From an uncultured Alphaproteobacteria bacterium (GTDB lineage Bacteria > Pseudomonadota > Alphaproteobacteria > Methylaequorales > Methylaequoraceae), in contig CACJRF010000005.1 in the NCBI GenBank assembly GCA_902595755.1, positions 1-64,000 on the forward strand: DNA of 64,000 bases, in the 5' to 3' direction. Shown here in pieces: positions 54,659 to 63,823 of the stretch. Numbering within the stretch: the first letter of the stretch is position 1; each line of letters begins with the position of its first letter. The notes beneath the pieces were generated by a model. That model was not told the DNA's origin and ran no database searches. It saw only the letters and a list, made by a program, of their open reading frames with translations. Both the position numbers and the translations under genes were made by a program.

Positions 54659-55603
54659 ATGAAAATAAGTAATTTAAAAATAAATTCGAATTTTTTCTTA
54701 GCCCCTATGTCTGGAATTAGTGATTTCCCATATAGGGAAGTTGTAAAAGAATTTAAACCTGGTCTAGTGTTTTCAGAAATGATTGCAAGCCGAGCTTTAA
54801 TTGAAAAAAATAAAAAGACTCTTAAGATGATCAAAAAGGATACAAATGAAATTTCTGCGACACAAATTGCTGGTTGTGATCCTGATATAATGGGAGAGGC
54901 AGCAAAAATATGTGAGGATAATGGCTCAGATTTAGTAGATATTAATATGGGATGTCCAGTAAAAAAAGTAGTAAATGGTTACGCAGGTTCTGCATTAATG
55001 AAAAATGAGGATTTGGCTTTAAAAATTATAAAAAAAGTAGTCAATTCTGTTAATATTCCAGTAACCTTGAAAATGAGAAAAGGTTGGGATGATGAATCAC
55101 TCAATGCACCTTTTCTAGCCTTAAGGGCACAGGAATTAGGAATAAAAATGATAACTATTCATGGTAGAACTAGATGTCAAATGTTCAAAGGTAAATCCGA
55201 CTGGAAATTTGTCTCAAAGGTCAAATCTGCCACTGATATACCAGTTTTAGTTAATGGAGATATAAAAGACTTTGATGACTATACTAAATCTATAAGTCTA
55301 TCCAACGCAGATGGTGTAATGATAGGTCGTGGAACTTATGGCAAACCTTGGATTTTTGAAGAAATAAGAAATGCAATCGTTGGAAAAAAACACACCATTT
55401 CATCGAAAAAAAAAAAAGAAATTATTTTAAAACATTTAGATTTAAATCTTGATCATTATGGAATTAAAATAGGGTTAAAAAACTTTAGAAAACATTTAGG
55501 ATGGTATTCAAAATCAATTCAAAACTCTAATGAGTTTAGATTTAAAGTAAATACGTGTAATGAATTAAAGAATGTAAAAAAAATGATAAATGATTTTTTT
55601 TAG
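54659..55603 (+). CDS. dusB: tRNA dihydrouridine synthase DusB
   Basis: Dus enzymes reduce uridine to dihydrouridine in tRNA with FMN and NADPH. The N-terminal FLAPMSGISDFPYR binds FMN, the catalytic cysteine is C99 in NMGCPVKKVV, and KMRKGWDD, TIHGRTRCQMFKGKSDW and VLVNGDIKD follow in order. The C-terminal helical domain (about 240-314) contains LKNFRKHLGWYSK. DusB of this type commonly precedes ntrB in Alphaproteobacteria, as it does here ten bases upstream, so both may belong to one nitrogen-regulation operon. Confidence 0.95.
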   Translation: MKISNLKINSNFFLAPMSGISDFPYREVVKEFKPGLVFSEMIASRALIEKNKKTLKMIKKDTNEISATQIAGCDPDIMGEAAKICEDNGSDLVDINMGCPVKKVVNGYAGSALMKNEDLALKIIKKVVNSVNIPVTLKMRKGWDDESLNAPFLALRAQELGIKMITIHGRTRCQMFKGKSDWKFVSKVKSATDIPVLVNGDIKDFDDYTKSISLSNADGVMIGRGTYGKPWIFEEIRNAIVGKKHTISSKKKKEIILKHLDLNLDHYGIKIGLKNFRKHLGWYSKSIQNSNEFRFKVNTCNELKNVKKMINDFF

Positions 55604-55612
55604 TATCTAAAA

Positions 55613-56665
55613 ATGTCTGAAAAAATAAATGAAACATACTTTAAGAATTTATTTGAATTTTTTTCAGAACCCTTGATAATTATCAACAAATTTGACCTCA
55701 AAGTACTTTATTGTAATTCAGAATTTCAAAATTTAATAAGTATAAGTTCAAAATATATTCTTAACAATTCTTTAGAGGATATTTTCTCATTTGATATGTT
55801 TTTTTTGAGTAATATTAAAGAAATTTTAAATAAACAGAATAGTTTTATAATTAAGGACAGGATTAAATTAAAAGATTCTGAATATGAGGTTAAATGCATT
55901 TTTGATGATATACACCAAAAACTCATGACTTTATTTTTTCTTAGAGTTCCAAATGAAAATAAAATTAATTTAGTAGATAAAAATATTACATTCTTAAATC
56001 ATTCTTTAGCGATTCTAGGACATGAAATTAGTAATCCAATTACAACAATAAAAATAGCAACAGATTTAATAAAAAAGGAAAAGAAATTAAATGACTTTGA
56101 ACTTCTTGATATTATTAAAAAAGAGGCGGATAGGATTATTAATATTTTTGATAATTTTCAAGTTTTCAATAATAAAGTTGAAAACAAACAAAAAGAAAAT
56201 ATTCATGAAATTATAAGATATTCTCTAATAAAATTTAGTGACACAAAACGAAATTTAGAAATCATAGAGCTTTTTGATCCTTCTTTACCTTTTTTAAATG
56301 TAAATAGAGATTCCTTAATTCAAGTTTTTGATAATATATTAAAGAATTGTTATGAATCATCAAGTTTCACTTCCTCTTCTTTTATAAAAATAATTACTAG
56401 TTTTAAAGAAGGGGAAAGCGTCAAAATTCCAAATATCATTGAGAAAAAAAAGAATAATTATTTGAATATTAAAATAATAGATAACGGTAAAGGAATAAAT
56501 GAAGAAATTAAAGATAAACTTTTTTTCCCTTTTTATACAACCAAAAAAAAGGGTTCAGGAATAGGATTGTTTATAGTAAAAAAAATAATTAATGACCACC
56601 AAGGAAATATAAGTATAAAATCAAAAAATGGTCTTACTGAAGTTGTAATCAATTTGCCAATTTAA
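55613..56665 (+). CDS. ntrB: nitrogen regulation sensor histidine kinase NtrB
   Basis: NtrB phosphorylates NtrC under nitrogen limitation and is controlled by PII protein. The 350-residue cytosolic kinase has an N-terminal PAS-like region (about 8-110). The H-box histidine is H137 in LGHEISNPIT, the N-box is NILKNCYES, and the ATP lid motifs are DNGKGI, FFPFYTTK and GSGIGLFIVKKII. There is no transmembrane helix. The H-box reads HEISNPIT where most relatives have HEIKNPL, a mild change. It is followed by ntrC after seven bases. Confidence 0.93.
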   Translation: MSEKINETYFKNLFEFFSEPLIIINKFDLKVLYCNSEFQNLISISSKYILNNSLEDIFSFDMFFLSNIKEILNKQNSFIIKDRIKLKDSEYEVKCIFDDIHQKLMTLFFLRVPNENKINLVDKNITFLNHSLAILGHEISNPITTIKIATDLIKKEKKLNDFELLDIIKKEADRIINIFDNFQVFNNKVENKQKENIHEIIRYSLIKFSDTKRNLEIIELFDPSLPFLNVNRDSLIQVFDNILKNCYESSSFTSSSFIKIITSFKEGESVKIPNIIEKKKNNYLNIKIIDNGKGINEEIKDKLFFPFYTTKKKGSGIGLFIVKKIINDHQGNISIKSKNGLTEVVINLPI

Positions 56666-56672
56666 GGATATA

Positions 56673-58115
56673 ATGAATAAAAAGATATTAATAGTAGATG
56701 ACGACTTTTCTTTAAGAACAGTAATGTTAAAGGCTCTTAGTTCAAAATCCGTTGATGTTAAAAGTGTTTCTTCAGTTTCTGAGGCATGGGTCCTTATATT
56801 AAAAGAAACTTTTGACTTGATTATTTGTGATGTTGTTTTACCTGATGGTGACGGTCTTGAACTTGTTAAAAAAATAAAAGAAAAAAAAGAAAGTCAAAAA
56901 ATAATTATTATTTCTGCACAAAATAATATAATTACAGCTATTAAAGCTGATGAATTAAAAGTTTTTGAATATCTTCCAAAACCAATTGATTTAAATGATC
57001 TTGTTATTTCGGTAAATCAGTCGCTTAAAGACAAAAGTTTTGATAAAAAATTTGACGTTGATTTTGATGCTAATAAAAAATTACCTATGATTGGAAGTTC
57101 CTCTGTGATGCAAAATGTGTATAAAAATATCGCAAAAACAACAAAAACAAATTTTTCTGTACTAATAACAGGGGAGTCTGGAACAGGGAAAGAAATTGTG
57201 GCTAAAACAATTCATAGTTTTAGTGCACGTTCAGATTCTCCATTTATTGTTATAAATATGGCATCTTTACCAAAAAATTTAATAGAAAGTGAATTATTTG
57301 GATATGAAAAAGGTGCTTTTACGGGAGCAGAAAAGCGAACGCTTGGTTTTTTTGAAAAAGCCTCTGGAGGTACATTATTTTTGGATGAGATAGGTGATAT
57401 GCCATTTGATATTCAAGCAAGATTACTAAGAGTTCTTCAATTTGGTGAATTTTCAAGAGTAGGTGGGAGAGAACAAATTAAAATTGATGTCAGAATTATT
57501 TCAGCAACAAATAAAAATCTTATAAATTCAATTAATCAAGGGGAATTTAGAGAGGATTTATATTATAGGCTAAATGTAATTAATATTGATTTACCAGCTT
57601 TAAGATTAAGAGAAGATGATGTTTTATCTCTCGGCAATCATTTTCTTTCAAAATATTCAAAAAATTCTAAAAATTTTGATGAAAGTGGGATTAATGCAAT
57701 TAAGAATTATGATTGGCCAGGTAACATTCGTGAGTTAGAAAATTTTATAAAAAAAGTAAGCGTTTTATCTTCAGACAACATTATAGATGGTTACACTGTA
57801 GAAAACTATTTGAGTTACAGTTCTTATGATCAAAATAATTTAAACCCAAAAAAGAAAAATAAAAAACAAAGTCTTAAAAATTATTTAGATGATTTTTTTG
57901 AAGAGTTTTTTAATTCGTTGGGAGATAATGAAGAAAATTTAAATTTACATGAAAAATTTCTAAATGAGTTCGAAAAGCCTATTATAATTAAAACCTTAAA
58001 ATATTGTAATGGAAATCAAATAAAAGCTTCAAAAATGCTTGGTCTTAACAGAAATACATTAAGATCAAAAATGGTCAAACATAAAGTTCCAAATAAATTT
58101 GGTAAAAATGACTAA
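56673..58115 (+). CDS. ntrC: nitrogen regulation response regulator NtrC (sigma-54 activator)
   Basis: NtrC activates sigma-54 promoters for nitrogen assimilation. The receiver domain has D10, phospho-acceptor D53 in [11 protein letters not shown] and K103 in LPKPID. The AAA+ domain has Walker A GESGTGKE at 167-174, an intact sigma-54 contact loop GAFTGA at 214-219, and Walker [13 protein letters not shown]. The C-terminal Fis-type helix-turn-helix is [19 protein letters not shown]. At 480 residues it is a full-length, apparently functional protein, which implies that rpoN is present elsewhere in the genome. Its end overlaps ntrY. Confidence 0.95.
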   Translation: MNKKILIVDDDFSLRTVMLKALSSKSVDVKSVSSVSEAWVLILKETFDLIICDVVLPDGDGLELVKKIKEKKESQKIIIISAQNNIITAIKADELKVFEYLPKPIDLNDLVISVNQSLKDKSFDKKFDVDFDANKKLPMIGSSSVMQNVYKNIAKTTKTNFSVLITGESGTGKEIVAKTIHSFSARSDSPFIVINMASLPKNLIESELFGYEKGAFTGAEKRTLGFFEKASGGTLFLDEIGDMPFDIQARLLRVLQFGEFSRVGGREQIKIDVRIISATNKNLINSINQGEFREDLYYRLNVINIDLPALRLREDDVLSLGNHFLSKYSKNSKNFDESGINAIKNYDWPGNIRELENFIKKVSVLSSDNIIDGYTVENYLSYSSYDQNNLNPKKKNKKQSLKNYLDDFFEEFFNSLGDNEENLNLHEKFLNEFEKPIIIKTLKYCNGNQIKASKMLGLNRNTLRSKMVKHKVPNKFGKND

Positions 58116-60222
58116 ACAATTTTTTACTTCAATATCAAAATTTAATATTTCAAATATACTTTTTCTTTCAATTTTTACTTTATCCTTTGCAGTTAGTTTT
58201 TTAATTTTTATATCACTAATTGGAAATATTCCCAATCTTGAACAAGTTAAAAGTGTTTCCACACTGATTCAAATTAATTATTTCTTTGTAATAATTTTAA
58301 TTATTATCTCAATAAGAAATATCGTTAATATTTTTTATTCACAAAAACTTAAGTCTAAATTTAAAATAAAAATAACTTCTCTTTTTATTTTCATAACTTT
58401 AATTCCAGCATTTTTAATTACAGTTTTTTCTTTTATCTTTTTTGATCAAGGCTTAAAAATCTGGTTTAATGATAAAATTAAAAAGGTTGTAACTGGTTCA
58501 AAAGAAATATCAGAATCTTATTTTAATGAACACACAAGTAATATAAAAAATGACATATTATTCATAAAAAATGAAATTAGTAATGAAAAAATAGTTTTTT
58601 TTACAGATAAAGATAGACTGACAGAATATATAGCTTATTTTGTTGAAATTAAAGGTTTAGATGAAGCTATAGTGTTTGAGAGTTCAGGACAACTTCTTGC
58701 CAAAGTTGGAACTTTTTTAATAGAGTCTGAGTCTGCTCCACCTTTGTGGTCATTTATAATAGCTGATGAAGGTAATATAGCAGTATTCCCTAATGAAGAA
58801 AATACAAAAGTAAGAGCCTTAATTAAACTTCAACGAGTTATTCCAACATATTTATATATTGGTAAAAATGTAGATTCTAATGTTCTATCAAGAGTTGAAT
58901 CAGTTAATCTTACTGCAAAAGAATATTTTTCGCTTAATCAAAAACTTGATGATTTTCAAAAACAATTTAATGAATTATTTCTTGCAATAAATTTTTTAAT
59001 GATCCTTTTATCAATCTGGTTTGGTCTTAGATTCTCAGGAAAATTAATTGAACCAATTATGGAAATAATATCTGATTCCGAAAAAATTATTCAAAATGAT
59101 TTCTCAGCTCGAATAAGAGTTTTCGAGGATAAAAATGAGTTTAATATTTTATCAAAGGTTTTAAATAAAATGCTAGACACACTAAACCATCAAAAAAATA
59201 AACTTTTTGAAGCTAATGAGACCATTAACTTGAGAAGAAAATTTACAGAAAAGATTATTAATGAAGTAAGTACAGGTATTATTCATTTAGATACAAAAAA
59301 TAGAGTGACCATTTGGAATAAGAAAAGTAAAGAAATTTTTAATTATGAAGATAAAAAAACTTTTTTTGCTAAAAATAAAGATATAAAAAGTATAATAGAA
59401 AATTTTTATAAAGAAGAAAAACTAAATAAAGAGATTCAATTAAAGATAATAATCAAAAACCAACTTAAAATAATAAATATAAAAATTTCAAAACTAAAGG
59501 AAAAAAATAAAACTAAAGGACTAATTTTGAGTATAGATGATGTAACTGAATTGGTCGAAGCGCAAAAACATGCAGCATGGTCAAATGTTGCAAGATACAT
59601 TGCACACGAGATAAAAAATCCATTGACTCCAATTAAGTTATCAGCACAAAGGTTAGAAAAATTTTTAATCAATAAAAACAATCAAAGTTTAAAGGACTGT
59701 ACAGAAACTATAAAAAGGCAAGTTAATAATATTCAAAATTTAGTAACTGAATTCTCAAATTTCGCTAGAATGCCGGATAGTAAATTTAAAAACCAAAGAC
59801 TAAATGAGATCATTGAATCACAGATTAATTCACTTAAAATACTAGATGAAAATATTATCATTGAGTACAATAATGATGTAAAGGATATGAAATTAAAATG
59901 TGATTATAACCAATTAAGTAGAGTTTTTTTGAATATTTTAAAGAATTCATATGAATCTCAAACGAAAAATAAAAAATTTATCTCAGTAAAAGTTACTGAT
60001 GGCGTTGATTTTATAGATATTAATATAGAAGATAATGGTATCGGCTTCCCTGAAAACAGAGATAAACTATTTGAACCCTATATTACTAATAAAATTGATG
60101 GGACTGGTTTAGGTTTAGCAATTTGTAAAAAAATAATAGAGGATCATGGAGGTGAGATTTATTTACTTAATAGTGATGATTTTGGTGGAGCAAGTGTAAG
60201 AATAAAGTTATACAAAGTGTAA
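58108..60222 (+). CDS. ntrY: sensor histidine kinase NtrY
   Basis: NtrY is a membrane sensor kinase that works with NtrX in nitrogen and redox regulation. Three hydrophobic helices lie near residues 14-34, 53-72 and 92-112. An extracytoplasmic domain (about 115-285) is followed by a fourth helix near 290-307. A HAMP domain (about 308-362) and a PAS-like domain (about 380-480) lead to the kinase core. The phospho-histidine is H500 in YIAHEIKNPLTPIKLS, the N-box is FLNILKNSYES, and the ATP motifs are DNGIGF and GTGLGLAICKKII. I use the ATG at 58108. A TTG three codons earlier is possible. Confidence 0.93.
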   Translation: MTKQFFTSISKFNISNILFLSIFTLSFAVSFLIFISLIGNIPNLEQVKSVSTLIQINYFFVIILIIISIRNIVNIFYSQKLKSKFKIKITSLFIFITLIPAFLITVFSFIFFDQGLKIWFNDKIKKVVTGSKEISESYFNEHTSNIKNDILFIKNEISNEKIVFFTDKDRLTEYIAYFVEIKGLDEAIVFESSGQLLAKVGTFLIESESAPPLWSFIIADEGNIAVFPNEENTKVRALIKLQRVIPTYLYIGKNVDSNVLSRVESVNLTAKEYFSLNQKLDDFQKQFNELFLAINFLMILLSIWFGLRFSGKLIEPIMEIISDSEKIIQNDFSARIRVFEDKNEFNILSKVLNKMLDTLNHQKNKLFEANETINLRRKFTEKIINEVSTGIIHLDTKNRVTIWNKKSKEIFNYEDKKTFFAKNKDIKSIIENFYKEEKLNKEIQLKIIIKNQLKIINIKISKLKEKNKTKGLILSIDDVTELVEAQKHAAWSNVARYIAHEIKNPLTPIKLSAQRLEKFLINKNNQSLKDCTETIKRQVNNIQNLVTEFSNFARMPDSKFKNQRLNEIIESQINSLKILDENIIIEYNNDVKDMKLKCDYNQLSRVFLNILKNSYESQTKNKKFISVKVTDGVDFIDINIEDNGIGFPENRDKLFEPYITNKIDGTGLGLAICKKIIEDHGGEIYLLNSDDFGGASVRIKLYKV

Positions 60223-60225
60223 AAT

Positions 60226-61602
60226 ATGGATAATTTTAATGAAATTCTAATAATTGATGATGAGATTGATATTTGTAAACAATTATCGGGATTACTTAAT
60301 GATTTAGGTTATAATTCTAGTTATAGTAACACTGCGGAAGAGGGTATAGAATTGTTTAAGGCTAAAAAATTTTCATTAGTTCTACTAGACATTTTACTTA
60401 ATAATTCAAAATTTGATGGTTTCCAGACATTAGAAAAGATAAAAAATATTAATCAAGACATACCAGTAATAATGATTAGTGGACATGGTAATATTGAAAC
60501 TGCAGTAAACTCAATTAAACAAGGAGCGTATGATTTTGTCGAAAAACCTTTCGATGGTGACATAATAGTATTTAAGATAAAAAAAGCGTTAGAAACTCTA
60601 TTTTTAAAAAGAAAACTTAGTAATTTTCAAAAGTTAAAAAGTAATCTTAATTTAGTAAAAACTTCAGAATCATCGAAAGAATTAAATAACTTTATAAATT
60701 TAAATGCTAAGAATGATAATAATATTTTACTTAAAGGTGATACTGGATGTGGAAAGCAGTTTATTGCATCAATAATTCATAATAAGTCTTATAGAGCTAA
60801 TAAAAACTTTAAGATTATTGACTGTAATAAAAAAAAAGAGGATTTTGAAAATGAGTTTTTTGGTAAAGAAGAGAATAAAATTATAGAAATACCTGGTCTT
60901 CTTGAGGAGGTGAATTATGGTACTTTATATTTAAAAAATATCGATTTAATGTCAAGTTCAACTCAAGGTAAATTATTAAGAATCCTTGAAGATAGAAAAT
61001 ATTACAGAATAGGTTCATTTTCTCCAATAAGTTTAAACTTAAGAATCGTTTCATCATCTCATAAAAATTCTGATCATCTAAATGGAATCATCAGAAAAGA
61101 TCTTCTAAAACAACTAAATTTTACACAAATTGATGTACCAAATTTAGAAGATAGAATAGAAGATTTCGATGATCTTTTACAGATTTTTATAAAACAATCA
61201 TCAGAAAAAAGAAATTTAAAAACTCAACATTTATCTAATGATTTAATTAAGACTCTCAAAGAAGCAAAAATTTTTAGTAATTTTTCACAGCTTGAGAAAT
61301 TTATTGATTGGTTGGTAGTAATGTTTGAGAAGAAGGATGTGAAAGTAATATCAAAAGAAGTTTTTGAAAAATTAATCACAAAAACCTTTAATCATAACCA
61401 TAATCTTTTTGGAAAAAATAATGATAAACTTTTTAACCTTAAGATTAAAGATGCTAGGGATAGTTTTGAAAAAAAATTTTTAATATACAATTTAAAAAAA
61501 TTTAAATATAACGTATCCTTGTTGTCCTCTAAAATTGGAATGGAAAGAACTGCACTATACAGAAAGATTAAATCAATGAATATAAAAATGGATAATGAAT
61601 AA
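60226..61602 (+). CDS. ntrX: response regulator NtrX with degenerate AAA+ domain
   Basis: NtrX is the partner of NtrY. The receiver domain is intact, with D11, D12, phospho-acceptor D55 in VLLDILL and K107 in VEKPFDG. The AAA+ domain keeps a Walker A-like GDTGCGKQ at 171-178, but the GAFTGA loop is absent (FFGKEENKIIEIPGLLEE at 211-228). Walker B reads GTLYLKNID at 232-240, with Lys-Asn where the catalytic Asp-Glu should be. The Fis-type helix-turn-helix LLSSKIGMERTALYRK is kept. It therefore probably binds DNA and dimerises but neither hydrolyses ATP nor contacts sigma-54. It overlaps trkA by one base. Confidence 0.92.
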   Translation: MDNFNEILIIDDEIDICKQLSGLLNDLGYNSSYSNTAEEGIELFKAKKFSLVLLDILLNNSKFDGFQTLEKIKNINQDIPVIMISGHGNIETAVNSIKQGAYDFVEKPFDGDIIVFKIKKALETLFLKRKLSNFQKLKSNLNLVKTSESSKELNNFINLNAKNDNNILLKGDTGCGKQFIASIIHNKSYRANKNFKIIDCNKKKEDFENEFFGKEENKIIEIPGLLEEVNYGTLYLKNIDLMSSSTQGKLLRILEDRKYYRIGSFSPISLNLRIVSSSHKNSDHLNGIIRKDLLKQLNFTQIDVPNLEDRIEDFDDLLQIFIKQSSEKRNLKTQHLSNDLIKTLKEAKIFSNFSQLEKFIDWLVVMFEKKDVKVISKEVFEKLITKTFNHNHNLFGKNNDKLFNLKIKDARDSFEKKFLIYNLKKFKYNVSLLSSKIGMERTALYRKIKSMNIKMDNE

Positions 61603-62984
61603 TGAAGATAATCGTATGTGGAGCAGGAGAAGTTGGTTCAAATATCGCAAAACAATTAGTTTATGAGGACAATGATGTAACTATTATTGATGAATCAGAA
61701 CCTTTATTGAGAAAATTGAATCAAAATTTAGATTTAAAAAGTATATGTGGAAAACCATGTCATCCTGAAATTTTAGAAAATGCTGGTGCTGATGAGGCTG
61801 ATATGATTATCGCAGTTACTGACAATGATGAATCTAATATAGTAACCTGTGAGTTGGCAAATCATCTTTTTAAAATTCCCTTAAAAGTCGCAAGAATAAA
61901 AGAATCAGCATATTTAGAGCCAAAATATTTAGATAATTTATTTGTAAATGGTAAAATTGATGTAGACGCTATCATATCTCCTGAATTAGAAGTGGCAAAA
62001 GATATCATTAGAAAACTTAATACACCTGGTGCCTTTGATTCTTTTTACTTAGGAGATAAGGTTGCTAGAGTAATTGGAATTTCTGTCGATAGTTCATGTC
62101 CAATAATTAATACTCCTTTAAGAATGTTGCCAGGGATTTTTTCAGGCTTAGATGTTAAAATTTTGTCAATATTTAGAAATAACGAATTGATTACACCATC
62201 AGGAAAAATGGAGATTTATCCAGGAGATGATATTTATATTTGTATAAGAAATAATGATTTATTAAGAGCCTTAAGAGTTTTTGGTATTAAATTCCAAGAA
62301 AATAGAAAAATTATTATTCTTGGTGCGGGTAATATAGGGCTAAACATAATAAAAATTCTTGAAAAAGATTACCCTGATATTAGTTGTAAGATAATTGATA
62401 ATAATATCAATATAACAAAAAAGATTGCTAATAACCTTTCAAGTCAAAATACAATTTTATGTGGTGATGCTCTTGATATTAATCTATTAAAAGAAGCTGG
62501 AGCTGATGAGGCTGAAGTAATAATTAGCGTGACTGATGATGATGAGGTTAATATTTTTGCATCGATTTTAGCTAAAGATTTAGGTTGCAAAAGATCAATA
62601 GCTATCGTGGGAAATCAGAATTATAGGAATTTAAATAAAAAACTTAATTTAGATGTTATGATAAATCCTGGTAATACTACAACATCAGCTATTTTACAAT
62701 ATGTAAGAAGAGGGAAAGTTAAAGAAATTCATGACTTTGGAGATGATAGAGGAGAGATTATGGAAATTGAAATATTACCAACAACAAAATTTGCTGATCA
62801 GAAAATTTCTGAACTACCTATTCCTGAAGGGGTAGTACTTGGAGGAATTGTTAGGGATAATAAATTAATATTTCCAGATGAAAATACTACTATATTTGTG
62901 AAAGATAAATTAATTTTATTTTCAGATCCAACTTCAATTAAAGAAATTGAAAAGTTTTCCGAAGTAAATATTGAATTTTTTTGA
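61602..62984 (+). CDS. trkA: Trk system potassium uptake regulator TrkA
   Basis: TrkA is the cytoplasmic gating ring of the TrkH potassium channel. The 460-residue protein has two tandem RCK units. The first begins with MKIIVCGAGEVGSNIAKQL and the second with IIILGAGNIGLNIIKIL near residue 232. Each is a Rossmann domain followed by a TrkA-C domain. The paired NAD or ATP-binding GxGxxG motifs are both intact. It follows ntrX directly, a common arrangement, and no trkH is in the window. Its TGA overlaps the next start as TGATG. Confidence 0.94.
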   Translation: MKIIVCGAGEVGSNIAKQLVYEDNDVTIIDESEPLLRKLNQNLDLKSICGKPCHPEILENAGADEADMIIAVTDNDESNIVTCELANHLFKIPLKVARIKESAYLEPKYLDNLFVNGKIDVDAIISPELEVAKDIIRKLNTPGAFDSFYLGDKVARVIGISVDSSCPIINTPLRMLPGIFSGLDVKILSIFRNNELITPSGKMEIYPGDDIYICIRNNDLLRALRVFGIKFQENRKIIILGAGNIGLNIIKILEKDYPDISCKIIDNNINITKKIANNLSSQNTILCGDALDINLLKEAGADEAEVIISVTDDDEVNIFASILAKDLGCKRSIAIVGNQNYRNLNKKLNLDVMINPGNTTTSAILQYVRRGKVKEIHDFGDDRGEIMEIEILPTTKFADQKISELPIPEGVVLGGIVRDNKLIFPDENTTIFVKDKLILFSDPTSIKEIEKFSEVNIEFF

Positions 62985-63823
62985 TGGAAACGTATTACGT
63001 AAATGGTTTCTACGAAACAAGAAATAATGCTAAAATTTCTGTAGAGGATAGAGGCTTCAATTTTAGTGACGGCGTTTATGAATTGATTTCATATTTAGAT
63101 GAAAATTTAATTTTTTTTGAAAAACATTATTCTAGATTAATTAAATCACTACTCTCTCTCAAAATTTCATCACCTTTATCAAATAAAAAAATCCTAAAAT
63201 TAATAATTAAAAGATTGATTAAATTAAATAAAATTAAAAGTGGATATATATATATACAAATTACAAGAGGAACGGCAAAAAGAAATCATGTTTATTCCAA
63301 AGAGACTCCACCGAATCTTGTAATCTTTTGTTTGCCTTTGAGAAAGATTGAGGAATTTAGAAGAGGGGTTAAAGTTAGAACTTCTGAAGATTTAAGATGG
63401 GGAAGGTGTGATATTAAATCTATATCACTTCTTCCAAATATATTAGATAAGCAAATAGCATTCAATCAAGGTTACTATGAAACATGGCAAATCAAAGATA
63501 ATTATATTACTGAAGGAACTACGTCCAATGCATTTATTGTTGATAAAAATGGATCCATAAGAACATATCCAAAGTCTAAGCATATATTAGGGGGTGTAAC
63601 CAGAGATGTTATAATTCAAATAGCAAAAAAACAAAATATAAAAATTATTGAAAAAGCATTTACCTTAAATGATATTAAATGGTGTAAGGAAGCTTTTTTG
63701 ACTTCTACCACAGTCAAAATTCTTCCAGTTATAAAAGTGAATGATATTAAAATTAATATGATGAAAATAGGCGAGATTACTGAAATACTTACTTATAACA
63801 TTAATAAAAAAATAAATGGTTAA
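62984..63823 (+). CDS. dat: class IV PLP-dependent aminotransferase, D-amino acid transaminase type
   Basis: The enzyme probably interconverts D-amino acids such as D-alanine and D-glutamate for peptidoglycan. The fold-type IV motifs are present: KISVEDRGFNFSDGVYE near the N terminus, YIYIQITRGTAKRNH, the PLP lysine K145 in CDIKSISLLPN, and ITEGTTSNAFIV. Branched-chain aminotransferases (IlvE) are longer, about 300 residues, and differ at the N terminus, so a Dat assignment is preferred but not proved. I start at the ATG at 62984, overlapping the trkA stop. It overlaps the hflX start by eight bases. Confidence 0.85.
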   Translation: METYYVNGFYETRNNAKISVEDRGFNFSDGVYELISYLDENLIFFEKHYSRLIKSLLSLKISSPLSNKKILKLIIKRLIKLNKIKSGYIYIQITRGTAKRNHVYSKETPPNLVIFCLPLRKIEEFRRGVKVRTSEDLRWGRCDIKSISLLPNILDKQIAFNQGYYETWQIKDNYITEGTTSNAFIVDKNGSIRTYPKSKHILGGVTRDVIIQIAKKQNIKIIEKAFTLNDIKWCKEAFLTSTTVKILPVIKVNDIKINMMKIGEITEILTYNINKKING

